In this document: positions 53,532 to 62,666 of the stretch, in pieces
How the letters are laid out: every line of letters begins with the position of its first letter
Position numbering within the stretch: the stretch's first letter is position 1
From: Sphingomonas sp. LaA6.9
Lineage (GTDB): Bacteria; Pseudomonadota; Alphaproteobacteria; Sphingomonadales; Sphingomonadaceae
NCBI RefSeq assembly: GCF_022601895.1
Contig: NZ_JAKVIO010000004.1
Span: 1-64,000, forward strand
DNA: 64,000 nt
Reading direction: 5' to 3'
Notes under the pieces: model-generated
Seen by the model: the letters and a program-made list of their open reading frames with translations, nothing else
Told to the model about the DNA's origin: nothing
The model's database searches: none
Position numbers and translations under genes: made by a program

Positions 53532-54115
53532 TCACAAGAGCCGGAACTGGCCATCGTCATCCTCCACTTCCTCGTCGAAGTGCAAGCGCCAGCGTGCCAG
53601 AATTTCATGTTGGGCGCGGCCCACCAGCGAGTGGATCAGCACGAACTCTTCCGCCTTCCAGGATACCGGTTCGATGTTCCTGCCAAAGGGTTTTCCGTCG
53701 CGATAGAACAGCGTCATGTGAGGACTGAGCCGATAGCCTTCGCGCACCGGCAGTTCCGCCTGCGCCCGGCCGCGGCGATGGCCTGCCCCGCCTTTTTCCG
53801 CCCCTTGAGTGTGCGGCGCGAGCGCAGCGCAACCGAGGTGGCGCTTCCCTTGATCTGATCCAGCTCCACAATGCAGGGCGCAGCCGCCACCGTGTCTCCC
53901 GCCGCGATCAAACGGGCGGCGATGTCGCGGGGAAAGACCTCGAAATCGTCGAGGATGTCCATCGTGACGTGCAACCGATCGGGATCGACGTTCGCCCCTT
54001 CGCGCCCGATCCAGATGGCCGACTGGGCAACCTGCCGCGCCACCGTGGGGGGCGGCAATATCGCGAAGAACGGGCGGTGGCAAAGAACCGGGCGACGCGC
54101 GGCATTCTGGAACAT
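53532..54115 (-). pseudogene. 2H phosphoesterase / 2'-5' RNA ligase family gene split by a frameshift
   Basis: The N-terminal half, from the ATG at 54115 (TGAGGT ribosome binding site), reads RPFFAILPPPTVARQ and DRLHVTMDIL, the first HxT motif. It then leaves the family frame near 53764-53771. The C-terminal half continues in the next frame with LSPHMTLFYR, the second HxT motif, and ends at 53532. Adding one base in the GGCCGGGC run (minus strand) would join both halves into about 194 residues, the normal family length. Either the gene is broken by a one-base loss or this is a sequencing error in a GC run. An intact product would cleave or ligate 2',5'/2',3'-cyclic phosphodiesters. Confidence 0.82.
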
Positions 54116-54463
54116 GGCAACCTCAGACTAGAAAACATGTTCCTATTTTGTTCTCTTTTGCGATGTGAGTCGAGCCCCGCAGAATGGCCAGCACAAAAGA
54201 GTCAGCTGTCGTCGGGGCGTGGTGCCGCCGCCCTGCGGAGCGCCTTCGAAATTACCGATGTTGACGACCGGGCCAGCGGCGTGCCGTCGCCAGTGTCGCT
54301 CTTTCGCGCGCTCCGGAAAAGACGGCATGCTGCGACGGTTGCCAACCTGCTGATATTTCTGCATTCATGCCGGTGACGGTTTATGGCGGGGGCTGCCGAT
54401 CGTCATCGAGGGCGTGCGACGGCCGATCCGGCCGCGCGGCAGCGAAGATTAGCGGGGGCGGGA
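54116..54463. other. Intergenic region with a LexA-like box
   Basis: About 350 bases separate the broken phosphoesterase gene from the S41 peptidase gene. The part 54130-54165 is AT-rich and holds GTTC-N7-GTTC. Frames on both strands give only short unrecognised products. I see no supported gene. Confidence 0.45.
54139..54153. promoter_or_regulatory. LexA-like box GTTC-N7-GTTC
   Basis: GTTCCTATTTTGTTC matches the alphaproteobacterial SOS box GTTC-N7-GTTC exactly. Read on the minus strand it is GAAC-N7-GAAC, 24 bases upstream of the phosphoesterase start codon, inside an AT-rich promoter-like stretch. Eight fixed bases are expected about once per strand in 64 kb by chance, so position is the main support. 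Confidence 0.4.
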
Positions 54464-55903
54464 ATGAAACGACGGGGGATTGGGGCGGCGCTTGGCGTGC
54501 TCGCCATGCTGTCGGGCTGCGGCGGGGGCAGCAACGAAAATGGCGGGGGCACGATCGTCGATGTTCCGGCAGCCACGCCTACCCCGACACCGACGCCCGC
54601 ATCCTGCTCGCTGCGATCGCGCCAGGACTGGGCGGCGGGGCAGTTGCAGGAATGGTATCTGTTCGGCGAGACGCTGCCCGCATTCCTCGACCCCAGTCCT
54701 TATGCATCGGTCGATTCCTATATCGACGCGCTGACCGCGACGGCGCGCGCGCAGGGCCGTGACCGCTATTTCACCTATCTGACCTCGATTGCCGAGGAGA
54801 ACGCCTATTACCAGTCGGGCTCGAGCGCGGGCTTCGGCTTTCGTCTGATCTACGATACCCAGGCGCGGCGCGTGTTCGTCGCCGAAACCTTCGAGGGCAC
54901 GCCCGCGCTGTCCGCCGGGGTCGATCGCGGCGCCGAGATCGTCGCAGTCGGCACGAGCACGGCCGACCTGCGCGCCGTATCCGACATCATGGCGACGAGC
55001 GGCGCGCAGGGCGTCGTCGACGCTCTTGGCCCTTCGACCACGGGAACGGCGCGCGTGCTGCGCGTGGCCGACGGAGCGGGCACGCGCACGGTGACGCTCA
55101 CCAAGACCGACTATAGCCTGACCCCGGTTTCAACGCGGTATGGCGCGCGGATCCTCGACGATGGCGGGCGCAAGGTGGGCTATGTCAACCTGCGTACCTT
55201 CATCAACACGGCGGACCCAGCGCTCCGCGAGGCGTTTCTGGGCTTCCGCAATGCGGGCGTGACCGAGATCATCGTCGACCTGCGCTACAATGGCGGCGGG
55301 CTCGTCGCGATCGGCGAGCTGCTCGGCGACCTGATGGGCGCGAACCGCTTTGCGTCCGACATATTCTCCTACACCACCTTCCGTCCCCAGAAGTCCTCGG
55401 AGAACGAGGTGCGGAACTTCATGGCCCAGCCGCAATCGGTGGCGCCGACGCGTGTCGCCTTTATCGGAACCGGCGGGACGGCGTCGGCGAGCGAGCTCGT
55501 GATCAACGCCTTCATCCCCTATCTGCGCGCCAATGCAGCGCTGATCGGCACCAACACCTATGGCAAGCCGGTCGGGCAGATCGCGATCGATCGCACCGCC
55601 TGCGACGACCGGCTGCGCATCGTCGCCTTTGCGGTCGAGAATGCCGCGCGCAACGCCAGCTACTTCAATGGCCTGGCAGGTTCGATGGACGCCACCTGCC
55701 GTGCGCCCGACGACCTGACGCGCCCGCTCGGCGATCCGCAGGAAGCTTCGATCCGGCAGGCGCTCGACTTTCTCGCGGGGCGGAGCTGCACGCCCATCGC
55801 GACCGGACAGGCCGCGCGCGCACTGACCGCAGCTGCCGAGCGCGAGCTGCTCAGTCCGCTGCGTCCCGACGTCACCCAGCGCGAGACCCCCGGCGCCTTC
55901 TAG
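54464..55903 (+). CDS. S41 family peptidase (C-terminal processing type) lipoprotein
   Basis: This 479-residue protein has a lipobox MLSGC at residue 19, followed by a low-complexity linker of PT repeats. A PDZ-like region spans about 130-230 (GFRLIYDTQARRVFVAETFEGTPALSAGVDRG pattern). The protease domain contains VGYVNLRTFI, IIVDLRYNGGG and GTGGTASASELVINAF, where the serine of SAS is the nucleophile, and NTYGKPVGQ supplies the catalytic lysine. It should be a periplasmic or outer-membrane-attached protease. The final 100 residues are a family-specific extension. The next gene converges with it after four bases. Confidence 0.92.
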   Translation: MKRRGIGAALGVLAMLSGCGGGSNENGGGTIVDVPAATPTPTPTPASCSLRSRQDWAAGQLQEWYLFGETLPAFLDPSPYASVDSYIDALTATARAQGRDRYFTYLTSIAEENAYYQSGSSAGFGFRLIYDTQARRVFVAETFEGTPALSAGVDRGAEIVAVGTSTADLRAVSDIMATSGAQGVVDALGPSTTGTARVLRVADGAGTRTVTLTKTDYSLTPVSTRYGARILDDGGRKVGYVNLRTFINTADPALREAFLGFRNAGVTEIIVDLRYNGGGLVAIGELLGDLMGANRFASDIFSYTTFRPQKSSENEVRNFMAQPQSVAPTRVAFIGTGGTASASELVINAFIPYLRANAALIGTNTYGKPVGQIAIDRTACDDRLRIVAFAVENAARNASYFNGLAGSMDATCRAPDDLTRPLGDPQEASIRQALDFLAGRSCTPIATGQAARALTAAAERELLSPLRPDVTQRETPGAF

Positions 55904-55907
55904 CCGC

Positions 55908-56381
55908 TTATGACGATGCGGGTTGCGGGGCGGGCGCAACCGCAGGCGTTGCAGGATCGAGGATCAGCCCCGTCGTCCGCGCAAAAGCGAGCGAATCGAA
56001 CATTTCGAGCAGCCGCACCGCCTTGCCGTCACGGAAGCGCCAGATATCGACCTTGGGGGTCTCGACCTCCTCGCCGCTCGGCCGGTAACGCCAGTGGCAG
56101 CTGCCGATCCACACCACGGTGTCGCCGTCGCCGACGACCTGCTCGGTGGGAAAGCCGATCATCTCCCAGTCCTGCGCGAGCGCATCGAAATAGACGCGTG
56201 CGGCATCGATCCCCACATTGGCCCCGGCGATCGGACTGGGCGTGTCGGGCGCCATCACGGTATACATCTCGATGTCCGGAGCCATCATATCAAGGAAGAG
56301 ATCGGCGGTGGCGCCCCTGGATTCATGCCAGCGCGCATAGGCGTGGCGGACCTGTTCGGCGGCGGAGGGCAATGTGGCCAT
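55908..56381 (-). CDS. SnoaL-like / NTF2-fold protein
   Basis: This 157-residue protein starts after AAGGAGCGACTCG. It shows the NTF2-like cone fold pattern: VRHAYARWHESRGATADLFLDMMAPDIEMYTV, then IDAARVYFDALAQDWEM, GDGDTVVWIGSCHWRYRPSGE, and VDIWRFRDGKAVRLLEMFDS. Enzymes of this fold include ketosteroid-isomerase-like cyclases, dehydratases and non-enzymatic binders. No substrate can be assigned. The C-terminus is an alanine/proline-rich tail. It converges with the S41 peptidase. Confidence 0.85.
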   Translation of the reverse strand: MATLPSAAEQVRHAYARWHESRGATADLFLDMMAPDIEMYTVMAPDTPSPIAGANVGIDAARVYFDALAQDWEMIGFPTEQVVGDGDTVVWIGSCHWRYRPSGEEVETPKVDIWRFRDGKAVRLLEMFDSLAFARTTGLILDPATPAVAPAPQPASS

Positions 56382-56597
56382 CGAGTCGCTCCTTTGCTGA
56401 GCGGGCGACTATAGCACGGCCGGCGCCGACACGGTCCGGCCCGGCCCGCCTGCCGGCCCTGCGAATGCGCATTGCAAGTTGCGGGCAGAGGTCTAAGCAT
56501 CGCGGGGTTGCGTTGCGTCCCATGCAATCGGGCTGCGGCACGCGAGGCTTGTGAAACCCCTGGCGTGCGGCGCGGCCGTTGATCGAGGGATAGACTC

Positions 56598-57212
56598 ATG
56601 ACCCCCATCATCGCACTGAACCGTGGTTCCCTGGCCGGCATCATATTGCTCGCCGCCGCATGCTCCCCTTCCGCCAGCGACAATGCCGCAAATGGCACCG
56701 CCGCGACACCCCTGACCGAAGCCGAAGCGGCAGCCGCGATCGACAAGGTCGAGGCGACATTCACCTCGGGCAATGCGCAGACGATCATGGCCAACTACGC
56801 GCCCGGCGCGGTGTTCTTCGATCCGATGGTCACCGAACCCACCGATGATCGCGCGACCGCGACCAAATGGACCGAGGGCTTCGTCGCGATGAAGCCCACC
56901 GCCTTCTCGCCCGGCACGCGCCGGATCCAGGTGCTCGACGCCGATACCTTCATCTCGTCGGGGGTCGGCACGATGGACGCGACCGTCGACAACCGCCCGA
57001 CCAGGCTGTCGATGCGCTATACCGACGTGTACCAGAAGCAGTCCGACGGGAGCTGGCAGGTGGTGCACGAGCATCTGTCGGTACCGCCCAAGGGCGAGAC
57101 CGCGCCCGCGCCATCGGCGGAAGCGGCCGCCGGGGCCAAGCCGTCGGCGGAGGCAGCGGCTCCGGCCAAACCGCCGGCGGAGGGCGCTGCGCCGGGCAAC
57201 ACCAGCGAATAG
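56598..57212 (+). CDS. NTF2-like (DUF4440-type) lipoprotein
   Basis: This 204-residue protein starts after GAGGG and has a lipobox LLAAAC at residue 22. Residues about 40-160 match the SnoaL/DUF4440 group: AAAIDKVEATFTSGNAQTIMANYAPGAVFFDP, then RRIQVLDADTFISSGVGTMDATV and MRYTDVYQKQSDGSWQVVHEHLSVP. The last 45 residues are a repetitive alanine/proline/glutamate tail (PSAEAAAGAKPSAEAAAPAKPPAEGAAPG), possibly a spacer to the membrane or wall. It would be anchored in the periplasm. The function is unknown. Confidence 0.85.
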   Translation: MTPIIALNRGSLAGIILLAAACSPSASDNAANGTAATPLTEAEAAAAIDKVEATFTSGNAQTIMANYAPGAVFFDPMVTEPTDDRATATKWTEGFVAMKPTAFSPGTRRIQVLDADTFISSGVGTMDATVDNRPTRLSMRYTDVYQKQSDGSWQVVHEHLSVPPKGETAPAPSAEAAAGAKPSAEAAAPAKPPAEGAAPGNTSE

Positions 57213-57349
57213 CTACGCCACTGAACGGTCATGCGGGGCCGGAAACCGTGTCCGCGGTATTTCGGCCCCCGGACCTTGCCATCCGCCGTCACCGTGCCAC
57301 TTTGCGGTCACGGCCCGGCCACGGGCAGCATGGCAAACGGGACACCGGC

Positions 57350-57625
57350 ATGAGCAAGGACGACGCGGTCAAACAGGCGGCAGAACGCGTTCTGCAGCTT
57401 GAGGCGGAACTCGAGGCCGAGGGCGATGCCCGTACCGGCGGCGACGAACTCGCCTTTGCGCGCGCGGCGCTGCACGAATGGGTGGAAAGCGTGGTCGCAG
57501 TGGTCGCCTCGCCGGGCGTTGGCCGGGTAACGCTCATCCACAGCAATGGCCGCGAATCCCGGATCGCCTCGCCCGACTTGCCCTTCCTGCTCTCGAGACC
57601 CGCGTCGTTCGAAAAGCAGGGCTAG
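57350..57625 (+). CDS. Small hypothetical protein
   Basis: This 91-residue protein starts at the ATG of MSKDDAVKQAAERVLQ. The first 35 residues form a heptad-like helix (AAERVLQLEAELEAEG), followed by a second helix (LAFARAALHEWVESVVAVVAS) and a short beta part (RVTLIHSNGRESRIAS). I do not recognise a family. Codon usage looks like that of its neighbours. It is a single gene in a loosely packed stretch, so support is moderate. Confidence 0.55.
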   Translation: MSKDDAVKQAAERVLQLEAELEAEGDARTGGDELAFARAALHEWVESVVAVVASPGVGRVTLIHSNGRESRIASPDLPFLLSRPASFEKQG

Positions 57626-57815
57626 CGGCCCAAAGTTCACAAAGGTCAGCCCTGCACGTAAAATCCCCTCACTCACCGCGGCGAAACAGATCGATTTTCT
57701 CGAACAGGGCGCGAGCGCGCAGCCAATGGTTCAAAGAGCCTGATCCGCGCACCATGACAGCGGCCCCGCATGTAGGACAGCGGACTCGGGCGAGGGGGCA
57801 AGCGGGTACCCGCGG

Positions 57816-58223
57816 TCAGACCGGATCGAACGCCTTGAGGATCGGGCACGGGCCCTTCTTGCCGCTCGCGCACTCGGTGGCGAGGCGGGCGAGCGCGGCG
57901 CGCGCCTGTTCGAGCTCGGCGATCTTCGCGTCGAGCGCGACGATCCGTTCGGCGGCGAGGCTGCGCGCGCGTGCGCGGTCCTCGGTCGCGTCGAGCGCGA
58001 GCAGTTCAGCAATCTCCTCGAGCGTGAAACCCGCGCCCTGCGCGCTGCGGATGAAGCGCAGCCGGCGCAGCGCGTCGTCGGCATAGCGCCTGATCCCGCC
58101 CGACAGGCCCGATCCGCCGCCCCGCTCGGGCGTGTCGAGTAGCCCGCGCCGCTGATAATAGCGCACCGTCTCGACCCCCACGCCGCCCGCGCGCGCCAGC
58201 CCCGATATCGTCATCGATTTCAT
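57816..58223 (-). CDS. MerR-family metal-responsive regulator
   Basis: This 135-residue regulator starts at the ATG with GGAG seven bases upstream. The winged helix covers residues 1-75 (MTISGLARAGGVGVETVRYYQRRGLL ... IRRYADDALRRLRFIRSAQGAGFTLEEIAELL). A long dimerisation helix follows. The C-terminal loop C-ASGKKGP-C-PILKAF has two cysteines eight positions apart, the CueR-like spacing; Hg-type MerR has nine. The Hg-type cysteine at the start of the dimer helix is absent. This favours a monovalent or soft metal such as copper, but specificity is inference. It is divergent from the Cys-rich 29-aa gene, with a MerR-type promoter between them. Confidence 0.88.
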   Translation of the reverse strand: MKSMTISGLARAGGVGVETVRYYQRRGLLDTPERGGGSGLSGGIRRYADDALRRLRFIRSAQGAGFTLEEIAELLALDATEDRARARSLAAERIVALDAKIAELEQARAALARLATECASGKKGPCPILKAFDPV

Positions 58224-58226
58224 CGC

Positions 58227-58258
58227 TTGACTCCGTACCATGGTACAGAGCGCATATA
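58227..58258 (+). promoter_or_regulatory. MerR-type promoter for the Cys-rich peptide gene
   Basis: TTGACT at 58227-58232 and CATATA at 58253-58258 are separated by 20 bases, the over-long spacer typical of MerR-activated promoters. The spacer contains the perfect palindrome GTACCATGGTAC (58235-58246), extended on both sides to CTCC...AGAG. The same DNA overlaps the ribosome binding site of the divergent MerR gene, allowing autorepression. Confidence 0.8.
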
Positions 58259-58294
58259 GGTCGAGCCCGCTCCCGGGCAAGAAGGAGAAATGCG

Positions 58295-58384
58295 ATGAAC
58301 AGCGAGAAAACCCCGAACGTCGCCCCCGAAAAGTCGGGCGGCTGCCGCTGCAATCCCTGCACCTGCAAGAACTGCCAGTGCTGA
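58295..58384 (+). CDS. 29-residue cysteine-rich peptide, probable miniature metallothionein
   Basis: The ATG follows AGAAGGAGAAATGCG, a strong ribosome binding site. The 29-residue product has a polar cysteine-free N-terminus (residues 1-16) and ends CRCNPCTCKNCQC: six cysteines at 17, 19, 22, 24, 27 and 29 in the regular pattern CxC-xx-CxC-xx-CxC. That spacing is the thiolate-cluster pattern of metallothioneins. The gene sits behind a MerR-type promoter, divergent from the regulator, and ends in a strong terminator, so it is a one-gene transcript. I infer cytoplasmic binding of copper, silver, zinc or mercury. It is shorter than the bacterial metallothioneins I know. Confidence 0.85.
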   Translation: MNSEKTPNVAPEKSGGCRCNPCTCKNCQC

Positions 58385-58390
58385 AGGAAC

Positions 58391-58422
58391 GGGCCGCATC
58401 CGCAAGGGTGCGGCCCATTTTT
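58391..58422 (+). terminator. Rho-independent terminator after the Cys-rich peptide gene
   Basis: An 8-base perfect stem GGGCCGCA / TGCGGCCC (58391-58398 with 58409-58416) is followed by ATTTTT. It starts six bases after the peptide stop codon. Confidence 0.9.
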
Positions 58423-58550
58423 CACGGATGCCGGCGACGGGATGGCTTGCGCGGATTTCCAGAGATCGCCTTCACCGAATAGGTAGCGCATCTTTGCGCC
58501 AAAGCGCCTAGGCTCTCCACGGGCGCTCCGCCCGCTTTAAGGAAAAGATC

Positions 58551-58679
58551 ATGGCGAAGAGCCAGAAACGATCGAACCGCGAAATCCGAAAACCCAAGGC
58601 CGAAAAGGCGAAGAAGACCAACGCATCCAACCCGACGCTGAAACCCGGCGGGCTGGGGATCGTAACGCTGAACACCTGA
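58551..58679 (+). CDS. 42-residue basic small protein
   Basis: The ATG follows AAGGAAAAGATC. The 42-residue product begins MAKSQKRSNREIRKPKAEK, is rich in lysine and arginine to residue 26, then has a short hydrophobic/glycine tail (LKPGGLGIVTLNT). The opening SNREIRKPK pattern recurs, as I recall, in short unnamed proteins of many alphaproteobacteria. It may bind RNA, DNA or ribosomes, but the function is unknown. It is a single gene downstream of the metallothionein-like gene, behind its own ribosome binding site. Confidence 0.75.
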   Translation: MAKSQKRSNREIRKPKAEKAKKTNASNPTLKPGGLGIVTLNT

Positions 58680-58791
58680 TCGGGGAGGGGCGGGCGCAGG
58701 CCGGCCCCGTCACGCACAGGGGATGAAGGGCCCGCAAAAGGCGAGGCATCAGGCAGCGATGGTGGTGAGCGGTGGCAGGCGGCGCGCTGCG

Positions 58792-59142
58792 CTAGCCCCA
58801 GCTAAATCCGGTGACCATGCCCTGACGCGTCTTGCACTTGAAGGTCTTCTTGCTCGTCTTGCTCTTGCCCTTGGAATCGGTCTTCACGACATCGACATCC
58901 GCGCGGACCGTGACCACGCCGTCGCTCTCCTTGTCGGTATCCTTCACATCGCGGAGGAAGATGTCGCTCGCGCCGATCGACTTGCCGCGCGATTTCGCCT
59001 CGGCAAGGCAGGTCTCGGTGGCGGCATTGCGCGCGTCGGGCTTGGCCGCAGCCGCCGGCTGATCCGGGGAGGCCCCGCTCTGCGCCAGCGCCGCGGGCGC
59101 CAGCCAGATGAATGCGGTGCCAAGTATCGCTCGAGTGCGCAT
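58792..59142 (-). CDS. Exported small hypothetical protein
   Basis: This 116-residue protein starts at the ATG with GGAGG eight bases upstream. A signal peptide ends ALAQ near residue 21. The mature part has two cysteines (ATETCLAEAKSRG and FKCKTRQGM), which may pair in the periplasm, and a lysine/serine-rich segment (KTDSKGKSKTSKKTFKCK). No family is recognised. A longer frame upstream to 59364 is not supported because it lacks a signal peptide and overlaps poorly protein-like sequence. Confidence 0.7.
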   Translation of the reverse strand: MRTRAILGTAFIWLAPAALAQSGASPDQPAAAAKPDARNAATETCLAEAKSRGKSIGASDIFLRDVKDTDKESDGVVTVRADVDVVKTDSKGKSKTSKKTFKCKTRQGMVTGFSWG

Positions 59143-59293
59143 AAGCCTGCCCTCCATTTCAAAAGACGAACCGGTCTGCAGCGCATGATGCATGCCCTGA
59201 CGAAGCGCACTATCGGGGAATACCCTGAAAGCGTGCCGGGGACTGCACGCACGCCATGCGCGGGGCGGGATGCCAGTGTGAGAGGGTGACGCG

Positions 59294-59695
59294 CTACGGC
59301 GCAGCGTACTGAACGAGATCCCAGAGATTACCGTAGAGATCTGCGAAAACGGCGACGGTGCCATAGGCCGCCTCTGCCGGGGGCCGGACGAAGACCACGC
59401 CCTTCTCCTTCATCGCGCGATAGTCGCGCCAGAAATCTTCGGTTTGCAGGAACAGGAAGACGCGCCCGCCCGCCTGGTTGCCGATGAACTCTCTCTGCTC
59501 GGGGGTGGCGGCGCGGGCGAGGAGGATGGTGGTGGCGCCGCGCGGCGCTCCGGGCGGGGCGATGACGACCCAGCGCTTGTCCTGCTCTGGCTGATAGGTG
59601 TCTTCTACCAGCGTGAAGCCGAGGTTCGTGGTGAACCACGCAATGGCTTCGTCATAGTCGCGGACGACAAGGGCTATGTGGGCGAGTTGGGGCAT
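59294..59695 (-). CDS. VOC family (glyoxalase/bleomycin-resistance-like) protein
   Basis: This 133-residue protein matches the VOC pattern: LAHIALVVRDYDEAIAWFTTNLGFTLVEDTYQPEQ, then RWVVIAPPGA, and VFVRPPAEAAYGTVAVFADLYGNLWDLVQ. Metal-ligand positions would be the early histidine in AHIAL and the late acidic residue in DLYGNLWDL. Such proteins act as lyases, dioxygenases or resistance proteins; no substrate is indicated. The ribosome binding site is weak, so the start may shift by a few codons. It stands alone. Confidence 0.85.
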   Translation of the reverse strand: MPQLAHIALVVRDYDEAIAWFTTNLGFTLVEDTYQPEQDKRWVVIAPPGAPRGATTILLARAATPEQREFIGNQAGGRVFLFLQTEDFWRDYRAMKEKGVVFVRPPAEAAYGTVAVFADLYGNLWDLVQYAAP

Positions 59696-60027
59696 ACGCC
59701 TAGATACTTTGGGCGGTAGAAATGGCACTCTACACAAGTCGCTATTGAACTAGCCACCCGCCACCGCCCGGTATTTCGCCGATCCACTCCGGCGCGAAGG
59801 GCGAGGTGCAGCCCGCCGACGTCGGATAGTCAGGTAAATCGCGTCTGGTCGTTCTTTGAACTTTGCGCAATTTTAGCCATGTTTTCTTCAGCGGCGGCTT
59901 GGCTGGCTGCGGTGCTCAACCCTCCACCATGTTGCGCATGGTCCCCCTCCCCGAAGCTGCGCTTCAGGGAGGAACTGGTGGCGCCGAAAAAACACCGGCT
60001 GGGTCTGGCGGCGAAGGCGTGCAGGCC
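59696..60027. other. Intergenic region with a hairpin repeat
   Basis: About 330 bases between the VOC gene and the DUF2442 gene. Apart from the double hairpin at 59927-59972 I see nothing in it. A plus-strand frame of 66 codons from 59863 reads through the repeat and is not credible as a gene. Confidence 0.5.
59927..59972. repeat. REP-like double hairpin
   Basis: CCATG (59927-59931) pairs with CATGG (59937-59941). Directly after it, CCTCCC..GAAGC (to 59957) pairs with GCTTC..GGGAGG (59961-59972) with one mismatch. The sequence resembles dispersed intergenic hairpins (CCCTCCACCATG...GGTCCCCCTCCCC type) that I recall from sphingomonad genomes. Confidence 0.6.
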
Positions 60028-60288
60028 TCACGCCACCTTTGGAGCCGGCGCGCCTCGCAATAATCCCTCGGTGCTCAAATCCTCGTCAATATCCGGCCAG
60101 TGGATGCCATAGCCGCCGCCCGCCATTTCCCAATGCGCGCGCTGTTCGGGCGTGGCGGCGAGGAGGCGCGGGAACCAGGCGAGAGGGGCGGCGATGGTGC
60201 GGCCATCCATGAGATCGACGATCAGGCTGTGCGCATCGCAGCGGACATCGGCGACGCGTTCGTCGGTGATCCTAACCGAAATATTCAT
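60028..60288 (-). CDS. DUF2442 protein
   Basis: This 86-residue protein reads VRITDERVADVRCDAHSLIVDLMDGRTIAAPLAWFPRLLAATPEQRAHWEMAGGGYGIHWPDIDEDLS-like in short pieces: DAHSLIVDL, GRTIAAPLAWFPRLL, GIHWPDIDEDLS. This is the DUF2442 pattern. The family is usually paired with DUF4160, and the pair has been discussed as a possible toxin-antitoxin-like module. Here its ATG lies 17 bases before the end of the DUF4160 gene, so the two are coupled. No biochemical role is proven. Confidence 0.92.
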   Translation of the reverse strand: MNISVRITDERVADVRCDAHSLIVDLMDGRTIAAPLAWFPRLLAATPEQRAHWEMAGGGYGIHWPDIDEDLSTEGLLRGAPAPKVA

Positions 60289-60505
60289 GCCATGCCTCCA
60301 ACAGCATCACCCGATGTTCCGCGACCAGCGCCAATATGCCATCGATCTCGGGCGGGCGAAAGCCGCTGGCTTTGGCGAAGGCGACGGGATCGAGCCATGC
60401 CTTCAGCGTGGCGCCAGCCTTATCGACATGGATATGCGGCGGCTCATTTGGTTCGTGGCTGTAGAAATAGAACCGATATCCGTTCAGGCGAAGAATCGTC
60501 GGCAT
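60272..60505 (-). CDS. DUF4160 protein
   Basis: This 77-residue protein starts after GGGGGAGC. It reads MPTILRLNGYRFYFYSHEP and PPHIHVDKAGATLKAWLDP, then DGILALVAEHRVMLLEAWHEYFG, the full DUF4160 pattern. The HIHV core and the terminal aromatic segment are the family's hallmarks. It is the first gene of the DUF4160/DUF2442 pair and overlaps the second by 17 bases. A perfect 15-base inverted repeat lies 15 to 54 bases upstream and may be the operator for the pair. Confidence 0.92.
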   Translation of the reverse strand: MPTILRLNGYRFYFYSHEPNEPPHIHVDKAGATLKAWLDPVAFAKASGFRPPEIDGILALVAEHRVMLLEAWHEYFG

Positions 60506-60519
60506 AAAATGCTCCCCCG

Positions 60520-60559
60520 GGGTATTTGCATCGCTTGACGCCGGGCGATGCAAATACCC
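60520..60559. repeat. Perfect 15-base inverted repeat upstream of DUF4160/DUF2442
   Basis: GGGTATTTGCATCGC (60520-60534) and GCGATGCAAATACCC (60545-60559) are exact complements separated by ten bases. The element lies in the gap between the thiC stop and the DUF4160 start, in the same transcription direction. It could be an operator for the gene pair or the thiC terminator; there is no U-tract after it. Confidence 0.75.
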
Positions 60560-60615
60560 TATGCCGAGAACCGATTTTATCCCGCGGGCAGGCAAATCTC
60601 GCCGCCCTGTTCGCT

Positions 60616-62612
<1,997 letters not shown>

Positions 62613-62666
62613 TGTGGGCGTTGTAGCCGGGATGCCATGCGGGGGGAAGTGCCTTCATCGAGCGCG

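Noticed and set aside
54143-54364. 73-codon minus-strand frame in the gap before the S41 peptidase
   Set aside because: It crosses the LexA-like box and has mixed, low-quality composition; no supporting start signal.
57816-58223. Calling the MerR protein a mercury regulator
   Set aside because: The first of the three Hg-binding cysteines is missing and the loop spacing is CueR-like; no mer genes are nearby.
59863-60112. Short plus-strand frames in the VOC-DUF2442 gap
   Set aside because: They translate a hairpin repeat and the antisense of DUF2442.
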